From positions 1 through 36,728 of IMG/VR virus record IMGVR_UViG_3300035180_000968: DNA of 36,728 bases, one strand, 5' to 3'. Source of the DNA: a virus. The notes below the pieces were generated by a model. That model was not told the DNA's origin. It did not search any database and saw only the letters and a list, made by a program, of their open reading frames with translations. The position numbers and the translations under genes were made by a program. Positions 30,909 through 36,728 of this stretch are shown in pieces (positions within the stretch are counted from its first letter, which is position 1; each line of letters opens with the position of its first letter).

Positions 30909-32384
30909 ATGGCAAAGCAGCGTAAGGTAAGCATTGTAGCCGCAGCTAACAAAGAAGCAGTAGCACAGGCAGAGGTGCTCAGGCAGGCTACCCAAGACAG
31001 CAAGGTAAGGCAGTCAACGACGGACTCCTTCATAAACCTAGCACAGCGGATGGGCATTGGGGCGGATAATGCACTGACCTCATCCTCGTATGGTTACAAC
31101 CCCATCACCCGCAACCGGGTCATGCTGGAATGGATTCACCGGGGAAGTTGGATCGGTGGGGTTGCAGTTGATGTGGTCGCTGACGACATGACCCGCGCAG
31201 GTGTGGACTTCGAAGGTGAGATTGATGCTGGGGATATGCAGTCCATGCGGGAGTCTGAAGTCAGTCTAGGTTTGTGGAACGCAATCAATGACGGTATCAA
31301 ATGGTCTCGCTTATATGGTGGGGCCATCGTGGTCATGATGATTGACGGGCAGGATATGAAAACCCCGCTTCGTCTGGATACCGTAGCGAAGGGTCAGTTC
31401 AAAGGGTTGATTACTCTTGATCGCTGGATGGTAGAGCCGTCGCTTAACGACCTAGTCACTGACATGGGCCCAAACATTGGGATGCCAAAGTTCTACCGCT
31501 GCAATAGTGGAGCGCCTGCATTCCAAGGGAAGCTGATTCACTTCTCCCGCGTCATCCGACTGGAGGGCTTAAAGCTGCCCTACTGGCAACGGGTGACGGA
31601 GCAGCTGTGGGGCCTATCGGTGCTGGAAAGGATCTATGATCGCATGGTAGCCTTCGACTCGGCAACTACTGGTGCAGCTCAGCTTGTATACAAAAGCTAC
31701 CTCCGCACTTTGAAGGTTAAGGATATGCGTGAGATCGTATCAAGCTCTGGAGCAGCGGTGGATGGTTTGGTCAAGTATGTGGAGATGATGAGGCGCTTCC
31801 AGGGTATTGAAGGCATCAGCCTTATCGACGCTGAGGATGATATCAGCTCGGAGCAGCACGGCGCCTTCAGTGGGCTGTCGGATGCACTTACCCAGTTCGG
31901 GCAGCAGCTTGCCGGTGCACTGCAGATTCCACTGGTAAGATTGTTTGGCCAGTCGCCCTCAGGCTTCAGCACTGGGGATGCCGATATGCAGAACTACTAC
32001 GACGGCATCTACCAAAAGCAGGAAAAGGAATTGCGGGTAGGCGTGACGAACATCTACCGATGCCTAGCTGCCTCAGAAGAGGTGGAGCTGCCAGAAGGCT
32101 TCCGCGTTAAGTTCAACTCGCTGTGGGAAATAGACTCCGAGAAGAAAGCTAACATCGCCACAAGCCTTACCAACGCGGTTATTGCAGTCCATACCGCTGG
32201 GCTTATCAGTGACCAGGTTGCTCTACAGGAGCTGCGGCAGTCATCGCATGAGACGGGCATCTTCACTAACATCACTGAAGAGCTTATTGAGCAGGCCAGT
32301 GAAGACCCAGTACCGCCAGCAGATCTTGCAATGGCAGAGGAAGGTGCAGACGATGGGAATGATGGTGCAGACAGTCAACCGTAA
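30909..32384 (+). CDS. portal protein (DUF1073-type)
   Basis: 491 residues. It matches the DUF1073-type portal pattern: SSYGYNPITRNRVMLEWIHR, SWIGGVAVDVVADDMTRAGV, WSRLYGGAIVVMMIDGQD, LRLDTVAKGQFKGL and a C-terminal QIPLVRLFGQSPSGFSTGD. It forms the dodecameric ring through which DNA enters the head. ATG follows the preceding stop without a gap. The C-terminal tail is acidic (AEEGADDGND) and overlaps the next gene by 32 bp. Confidence 0.88.
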   Translation: MAKQRKVSIVAAANKEAVAQAEVLRQATQDSKVRQSTTDSFINLAQRMGIGADNALTSSSYGYNPITRNRVMLEWIHRGSWIGGVAVDVVADDMTRAGVDFEGEIDAGDMQSMRESEVSLGLWNAINDGIKWSRLYGGAIVVMMIDGQDMKTPLRLDTVAKGQFKGLITLDRWMVEPSLNDLVTDMGPNIGMPKFYRCNSGAPAFQGKLIHFSRVIRLEGLKLPYWQRVTEQLWGLSVLERIYDRMVAFDSATTGAAQLVYKSYLRTLKVKDMREIVSSSGAAVDGLVKYVEMMRRFQGIEGISLIDAEDDISSEQHGAFSGLSDALTQFGQQLAGALQIPLVRLFGQSPSGFSTGDADMQNYYDGIYQKQEKELRVGVTNIYRCLAASEEVELPEGFRVKFNSLWEIDSEKKANIATSLTNAVIAVHTAGLISDQVALQELRQSSHETGIFTNITEELIEQASEDPVPPADLAMAEEGADDGNDGADSQP

Positions 32385-33144
32385 GACGATTGATGCTTAT
32401 CGCACCAGAGCCAAAATTGCCCGGGAGCGTTTCAACAACTCCCGCAAGGCGGAGAAGTCTTACGCAAGACAGTTAAGGCAGGTGGCTAAGCAGATCGGGA
32501 GCATCATCAATGGCATGACTGACCCCAACTTCTTGCCTAATGAATCCAAGATGCGGGCTGCCCTGCAAAAGTACAGCGAGCTGCTTAATCCATGGGCAAG
32601 GTCGGTGGCTAAGAAGATGCTAGATGAGGTAGGCCTGCGAGATGCTAAGGCCTGGGCTGAATACGGGGATGACCTAGGTAAGGCCCTACGGCAGGAGGTT
32701 TTAACAGCGCCTACTGGGGCCTGGTTGGTCTCAATGCTGGAAGAGCAGGTCACTTTAATCACAAGCCTGCCCCTCAAAGCTGCAAAGCGTGTGCATGACC
32801 TGACTTTGAATGGTTTGGCTGAAGGCACCCGCGCTGCGGATATTGCCAAAGAGATTATGAGGACAGGCAAGGTAACCGAAGGCAGAGCAAAGCTGATCGC
32901 ACGAACTGAGGTAGCTCGCACCGCTGCTGGCCTGACAATGGCACGCGCCACTCATGTTGGAAGCCCGGGTTACTTCTGGCGCACTGCAAAGGATGCAGAC
33001 GTCAGGCACAGTCACAAGCTTATGGAAGGGAAGTATGTGGAATGGGATAAGCCTCCCACCCTTGAAGATGGTACCGTTACCCATGCTGGTATGATTTACA
33101 ACTGTAGGTGTTATGCCGAGCCCTACTTACCGGAGTTGGATTGA
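32353..33144 (+). CDS. Mu F-like head morphogenesis protein
   Basis: 263 residues from ATG 32353, preceded by GAGGAAGG eight bases upstream; ATG 32359 or 32362 are alternatives. The C-terminal part has the Phage_Mu_F signature: ARTEVARTAAGLTMARA, then WRTAKDADVRHSHKLMEGKY and MIYNCRCYAEP, with a conserved Cys pair in NCRC. Such proteins are minor head components injected or placed at the portal. It overlaps the portal gene by 32 bp and the next gene by one base. Confidence 0.85.
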   Translation: MGMMVQTVNRKTIDAYRTRAKIARERFNNSRKAEKSYARQLRQVAKQIGSIINGMTDPNFLPNESKMRAALQKYSELLNPWARSVAKKMLDEVGLRDAKAWAEYGDDLGKALRQEVLTAPTGAWLVSMLEEQVTLITSLPLKAAKRVHDLTLNGLAEGTRAADIAKEIMRTGKVTEGRAKLIARTEVARTAAGLTMARATHVGSPGYFWRTAKDADVRHSHKLMEGKYVEWDKPPTLEDGTVTHAGMIYNCRCYAEPYLPELD

Positions 33145-33542
33145 TGAAACTACTAAAATTTATATTTTGCTCAGCGATTTGGCTCCTAGCATTTTTACCG
33201 ATGGTACTCCTGAGCTTTGCGGTAGTGCCTATTATGTGCCTGACTAACTGGGATGGTAAGACTACCTGGTTCGGTAACTTTAAATATGGTAGAGGGGATA
33301 CCCACTACAAGGCGCCCTCGAATGGCAAGTACTGGTTACAGCTGCGGTTCCTGTGCATTCGGAACCCAGTCAGCAACTTCGGGAAATGGGTGCTATCGGT
33401 AGTCGATGCCCCTTGGGTATGGTTGATCGATGCCAAGGTGTACAAGAACTTCTACTGGAAGTTCGGCTGGAAGGGTCCAGACCCCAACGCAGCTATTAAG
33501 TTACGCACCTTCGTCTACCGCCCTTGGCTTCACAGGAACTAA
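33144..33542 (+). CDS. conserved phage protein with N-terminal membrane segment (DUF7338-like)
   Basis: 132 residues, starting in a TGATG overlap. Residues ~5-32 are hydrophobic (FIFCSAIWLLAFLPMVLLSF), one membrane anchor or signal. The rest is aromatic (FYWKFGWKGPDPNAAIKLRT, FVYRPW) and resembles a phage family of unknown function found near head genes. It is odd to find a membrane protein among head genes; it may assist assembly or be a late accessory gene. Confidence 0.6.
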   Translation: MKLLKFIFCSAIWLLAFLPMVLLSFAVVPIMCLTNWDGKTTWFGNFKYGRGDTHYKAPSNGKYWLQLRFLCIRNPVSNFGKWVLSVVDAPWVWLIDAKVYKNFYWKFGWKGPDPNAAIKLRTFVYRPWLHRN

Positions 33543-33545
33543 ATC

Positions 33546-34184
33546 ATGGCAAAACATATTCACATCCACCTCCCCAAGAATGCCATCCCGGCTCTGCTGC
33601 TCCCTAAGAAGACGCAGGACGCGGAAGCATACAAGGCAACCTACGAGCAGTCGAAGTTCGGTAAGAAAGGGTACCGGCCGAAGGTTCTGGGCAGCGACGG
33701 CAGAACGGTGTTCCTGAGCCAGGCTTCCTTCCTCACCGAGATGGAGGCTATTCGGGTAGCCCAGAGCTACGCCGACCAGCTGAAGCGCGGGGTAGGCGAA
33801 CCAAGAACCCCGTTCCAGGGCACCGCCGATTCCGACAAGACCGGAAACGATGCCTTGGGCGAGTTGCGTCGGAAGCGCCAGCGCCTTGAAGAGGAGCTGG
33901 ACAAGTCTGACGACTCAGGGGACAACCGGCAGATGGACCGCATCAAGAAGGAGCTTGCCCAGGTCAACAAGTCCATCAAGGAGGTGGAGAAGAAGGATAC
34001 CAAGGATGCCGACCACAAGTCATTCACTTCGATCTACTCTACCGCACGCGATAAGGCTGCCGGGAAGGTGTATAAGGTGGTGGCGCAGGATGCCAAGAGT
34101 AAGGACCAGGTTAGATACCTGCTCCTGAAAATGCCCCATGCAAACGTTTGGTGGTCTATCGATAAACTGGAGCCCGTGATATGA
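33546..34184 (+). CDS. hypothetical protein with coiled coil
   Basis: 212 residues. AGGA eight bases before ATG 33546. The N-terminal ~80 residues are basic (KKTQDAEAYKATYEQSKFGK, GYRPKVLGSDGRTVFLSQ). Residues ~105-155 form a charged coiled coil (ELRRKRQRLEEELDKSDD, then QMDRIKKELAQVNKSIKE). The last ~50 are alpha/beta. It overlaps the protease gene by 4 bp (ATGA). Position suggests a capsid-assembly accessory role; no family recognised. Confidence 0.65.
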   Translation: MAKHIHIHLPKNAIPALLLPKKTQDAEAYKATYEQSKFGKKGYRPKVLGSDGRTVFLSQASFLTEMEAIRVAQSYADQLKRGVGEPRTPFQGTADSDKTGNDALGELRRKRQRLEEELDKSDDSGDNRQMDRIKKELAQVNKSIKEVEKKDTKDADHKSFTSIYSTARDKAAGKVYKVVAQDAKSKDQVRYLLLKMPHANVWWSIDKLEPVI

Positions 34185-35605
34185 AATACAGATTCCATTC
34201 AGTGGAGCAGCTAGGCAAGAAGCGCAGTCTGACGCCGGAAGGCTTCTTGGTCTGCGAGGACGTGCCCATCTCTCGCACTGGCACGATGATGTATGGGCCT
34301 GACGAACTGCCTATTGATGGCAGTAAACAAGGCTACGTGAAGATCAAGCGGGATGCAGCCGACCTGTTCAATGAAACCACTATTGCCAGCTTCATGGGCA
34401 AGGCAGTTACGATCAACCATCCAGAGGAGGATGTAAACCCTAACAACTGGCATGACTTATCAGTGGGCGTAGTCCATAACGTGCGGCGAGGAGTAGGTAT
34501 TGAGGACGACCTACTACTGGCTGATTTATTCATCACCAACAAGGATGTCATCGCCCAGCTATCAAACGACCTGATAGAAGTATCGGCTGGGTACGATGCA
34601 GACTATGAGGAGACTGGACCAGGAGAAGGAGCCCAAACAAACATTGTAGGGAATCACGTAGCGTTGGTTGAATCGGGTCGTTGTGGACCACGCTGTTCTG
34701 TAAGAGATAGCGACGACCCATCACTTGTAGTTGTTAAAAAGGAGCTTCACATGAAGTTAAAGAAAAAGGGTTTCACCCTTGACGCTTTGCTAAGGCGAAT
34801 CCGTAAGGCCACAAAGGATGAGGATCCTGAGGCACTGGAAGCAGCACTAGCAGAAGCTGAAGAGGGTGGCGTAACTGAAGACGACGCCTTGCCGGAAGCA
34901 GCCGATCCCGGTGACATCCATGTTCACATTCACAATGGTGCTGCCGAGACTCTGGGCACGACTACGGTGGAGGATGAGGTACCGCCTGCGGATGAAAAGA
35001 AAGGCACCTATGATGATGAACTCGGTGGTCGTATTGATGCACTAGAAGCTGGGCATACAGAAATCCTTGCCCAGCTGGCAGCCATCAGCGAGAAGCTTGG
35101 CGGCGGTGGGGGCAGCACTGACGATGCAGAGAACGAAGAGCTGAAGGAAGAGATGAAGAAGGAAGATGAATCTGGGGCTACGAATGATGCAGCCTTTAAA
35201 TTCACGGACTCCGCATTCCTATCCAAGTCCTTCCGTGATACGATGTCGAAGGCTGAAATCCTGGTACCGGGCATTCGTGTTCCGACCTACGATGCCAAAG
35301 CACCGGCCCACATCACCTTCCGCAAGATCTGTGGCACCCGCCGCACTGCTCTTGACTTAGCCTACGCTCAGCCTGCTACGCGCAGTGTCATTGATGATGT
35401 GTTGGATGGAAAGCATCTCGACACTCACAAGATGACCTGTGATGCAGTTCGCCAAGCTTTTGATGCCTCGGTACTGGTGCAGAAACGTTCCAACAACCAC
35501 CAGTCTCAGCACTCAGGCTCTCAACCAGCCAAACAAGCCGGGGCTACTATCACAAGTATCTCTGACCTCAACAAGGCCAATTCTCAGTTTTGGGCCGACA
35601 AATAA
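34181..35605 (+). CDS. DUF2213-type prohead protease fused to scaffold
   Basis: 474 residues. Residues 1-~170 match DUF2213-type phage proteases: GFLVCEDVPISRTG, FMGKAVTINHP, SVGVVHNVRRG, LIEVSAGYDADYEE and the terminal NHVALVESGRCG. Residues ~190-335 are acidic and low-complexity with coiled-coil stretches, typical of scaffold, and the C-terminal ~135 residues form another domain (GIRVPTYDAKAPAHITFRK). A strong internal ribosome site and in-frame ATG at 34751 suggest the scaffold is also made alone. Confidence 0.82.
   Translation: MKYRFHSVEQLGKKRSLTPEGFLVCEDVPISRTGTMMYGPDELPIDGSKQGYVKIKRDAADLFNETTIASFMGKAVTINHPEEDVNPNNWHDLSVGVVHNVRRGVGIEDDLLLADLFITNKDVIAQLSNDLIEVSAGYDADYEETGPGEGAQTNIVGNHVALVESGRCGPRCSVRDSDDPSLVVVKKELHMKLKKKGFTLDALLRRIRKATKDEDPEALEAALAEAEEGGVTEDDALPEAADPGDIHVHIHNGAAETLGTTTVEDEVPPADEKKGTYDDELGGRIDALEAGHTEILAQLAAISEKLGGGGGSTDDAENEELKEEMKKEDESGATNDAAFKFTDSAFLSKSFRDTMSKAEILVPGIRVPTYDAKAPAHITFRKICGTRRTALDLAYAQPATRSVIDDVLDGKHLDTHKMTCDAVRQAFDASVLVQKRSNNHQSQHSGSQPAKQAGATITSISDLNKANSQFWADK
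34751..35605 (+). CDS. nested in-frame scaffold protein (probable)
   Basis: ATG 34751 is codon 191 of the protease gene, preceded by AAGGAG with a six-base spacer, as good a signal as for most genes here. The product (284 residues) starts MKLKKKGFTLDALLRRIRK and comprises the acidic coiled-coil and C-terminal parts without the protease domain. This is the arrangement of lambda C/Nu3 and many other phages, where excess scaffold is made from an internal start. Confidence 0.6.
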   Translation: MKLKKKGFTLDALLRRIRKATKDEDPEALEAALAEAEEGGVTEDDALPEAADPGDIHVHIHNGAAETLGTTTVEDEVPPADEKKGTYDDELGGRIDALEAGHTEILAQLAAISEKLGGGGGSTDDAENEELKEEMKKEDESGATNDAAFKFTDSAFLSKSFRDTMSKAEILVPGIRVPTYDAKAPAHITFRKICGTRRTALDLAYAQPATRSVIDDVLDGKHLDTHKMTCDAVRQAFDASVLVQKRSNNHQSQHSGSQPAKQAGATITSISDLNKANSQFWADK

Positions 35606-35614
35606 AGGATGAAC

Positions 35615-36157
35615 ATGAAAACTCGATTCAAGACTCGTGACGTAGCTTTCCAGTTCCGTATGGGCGCTGGAAATCCCGGTGACGTCAACCGCACCCACCC
35701 CGCTGGCATTGAAGCGGCCCTCCAAAACGCTACCAACCCCAACCTGATCTTCGGCGGTGCGGCGGTAGTTGATACCACAACGCAGACGGTGCGTCGGACT
35801 ATTGCAGGTGATTCTGCAATTACCAACGTGTACGGTTTCACAGTGCGTTCCTACCCGACTCAGTCGCCTGCTGGCGGCCAGTTCGGCTCGGAAACGCTGG
35901 GTTCAGCCGTGCCCCCTGCTACGGGCGTCATTGACATCCTTCGCAGTGGTTACATCATGGCGAAGCTGCCCTCCGATGCTGCCGCTGCCAAAAAAGGCGG
36001 TCAGGTATTCATCTGGGTAGCTGCAAGTAGCGGCACCCACACTCAGGGTGGAGTAGAAATGGTTGCCTCTTCTGGCAATACCGCGGCTCTTGCCAACACG
36101 ACTTTCAACGGCACCCAAGATGCAAACGGTGTGGTTGAAGTCGCTCACAACATTTAA
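35615..36157 (+). CDS. capsid cement/decoration protein
   Basis: 180 residues from ATG 35615; TAAAGGA lies five bases upstream, whereas ATG 35609 overlaps that site. The sequence (AFQFRMGAGNPGDVNRTHPA, GVIDILRSGYIMAKLP, KKGGQVFIWVAASSGTHTQG) fits the phage gp24-type structural cement family encoded next to major capsid genes. It probably binds the capsid surface in large copy number. Confidence 0.72.
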   Translation: MKTRFKTRDVAFQFRMGAGNPGDVNRTHPAGIEAALQNATNPNLIFGGAAVVDTTTQTVRRTIAGDSAITNVYGFTVRSYPTQSPAGGQFGSETLGSAVPPATGVIDILRSGYIMAKLPSDAAAAKKGGQVFIWVAASSGTHTQGGVEMVASSGNTAALANTTFNGTQDANGVVEVAHNI

Positions 36158-36171
36158 TAGAGGGTAATACT

Positions 36172-36728
36172 ATGAGCAAGATTTTTGTTCCTAAACGCCG
36201 AGTCCGCACGCTGGATATCCTGACTTACGATGCAGTAAATACAATTGACTCTAGCGGTAATGCCCTGGGTCGTCGGCTGCAAAACGCAGTTACTACTCAC
36301 GATGGTCGCACTGTTGACTCCACCGGCTCCTTTATGGTCGGCGAGTTAGAGCGCCTCGATCTGACCCTGCATCAACCGCTGGCTGCTGTAACCTGGTCGC
36401 GTGACATCGACTTACGTGAAGATGTGACCATTGCTGATGAGATCTCAGCTTTCACACAATCCAGCTTCGCTTCTGCTGGCGGCCTGGGTACCGGTAACGC
36501 TATTGGTAACGGCAAGGCTTGGATCGGCAAGAGCACCGACCAGGTCACCGGCATCTCGGTTGATATCGCCAAGACCCCGCAACCCCTGCGTCCTTGGGGC
36601 ATGGAGTTGAAGTACACGGTACTGGAGCTTGAGTCCAGCGCCCGCCTTGGTCGTCCGATTGATGACCAGAAGTTCCAGGCACTGCAACTGAAGTACCAGA
36701 TGGACATCGATGAGCAGGTTTATATCGG
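36172..36728 (+). CDS. major capsid protein, DUF2184-type (partial, runs off window)
   Basis: Open from ATG 36172 (GAGGGT upstream) to the window edge, 185 complete codons, no stop. The N-terminus MSKIFVPKRRVRTLDILTYD, then FMVGELERLDLTLHQPLAAV, WSRDIDLREDVTIADE and WGMELKYTVLELESSARLGR matches the DUF2184 major capsid group (HK97 fold). Position after protease, scaffold and cement is the expected one. Confidence 0.85.
   Translation, partial: MSKIFVPKRRVRTLDILTYDAVNTIDSSGNALGRRLQNAVTTHDGRTVDSTGSFMVGELERLDLTLHQPLAAVTWSRDIDLREDVTIADEISAFTQSSFASAGGLGTGNAIGNGKAWIGKSTDQVTGISVDIAKTPQPLRPWGMELKYTVLELESSARLGRPIDDQKFQALQLKYQMDIDEQVYI

Noticed and set aside
32182-32352. Long N-terminal extension of the Mu F-like protein
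   Set aside because: It overlaps the portal gene by 200 bp and lacks family similarity; ATG 32353 has GAGGAAGG upstream.
33430-34128. Open + strand frames at 33430-33717 and 33850-34128
   Set aside because: Out-of-frame shadows of genes 33144 and 33546 with Arg/Ser-rich, low-complexity products.
1-36728. Prophage functions (integrase, excisionase, CI-like repressor, att sites)
   Set aside because: None seen on either strand, so no support for a temperate phage within this window.

Overview
The window is a contiguous piece of a tailed double-stranded DNA bacteriophage genome. Every gene I can support lies on the + strand. Genes are tightly packed, with many ATGA, TGATG or TAATG stop/start overlaps and strong AGGAG-type ribosome binding sites. 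The marker genes are viral: PBSX-type large terminase, DUF1073-type portal, Mu-F-like head protein, DUF2213 prohead protease, DUF2184-type major capsid protein, and an almost complete phage-encoded replisome. No integrase or repressor is visible, so a lytic lifestyle is the simplest reading. The host cannot be named from the sequence; a canonical sigma-70 promoter and the Shine-Dalgarno sites fit a proteobacterial host.

Layout. (1) 1-4.9 kb: DnaB-like helicase, SNF2-like helicase, zinc/Toprim primase, a small unknown and a sigma-region-2-like protein. (2) 4.95-8.1 kb: a protein with a duplicated SH3/KOW-like domain, then a phosphoribosyltransferase-FolE fusion, a DpdA-like DNA transglycosylase and a short ORF that may supply the missing N-terminus of DpdA. 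This is a probable 7-deazaguanine DNA-modification locus. (3) 8.0-19.3 kb: sliding clamp, UDG-like/exonuclease/PolA fusion polymerase, clamp loader, UvsY-like mediator, a 44-residue membrane protein, gp32-like zinc SSB, RecA/UvsX recombinase, PD-(D/E)XK nuclease, SbcD and SbcC homologues, and a possible SLOG-like protein. (4) 19.3-19.6 kb: a good sigma-70 promoter followed by a very structured RNA leader. (5) 19.6-23.6 kb: nucleotide metabolism (MazG-like pyrophosphohydrolase, ThyX), then small accessory genes. These include a two-gene cassette between exact 24-bp direct repeats, a J-domain protein, small membrane proteins and a dense array of about 19 short repeats. (6) 23.6-25.6 kb: a second structured leader with terminator, then terS and terL, followed by a second copy of the repeat array. 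(7) 25.6-30.9 kb: a host-interaction/virion island placed between terL and portal. It contains tail-fibre-like proteins, an apparent trypsin-like serine protease with an intact catalytic triad, and a protein with exact 20-residue repeats. (8) 30.9 kb to the end: portal, Mu-F-like head protein, two unknowns, protease with a nested scaffold start, cement protein and the start of the major capsid gene.

The replication genes combine a bacterial-style clamp, clamp loader and PolA with a T4-style recombination set (SSB, UvsX, UvsY-like, gp46/47-like). FolE plus DpdA imply that genomic guanines are partly replaced or exchanged by a 7-deazaguanine. QueD, QueE and QueC are not in this window and would have to lie elsewhere or come from the host.
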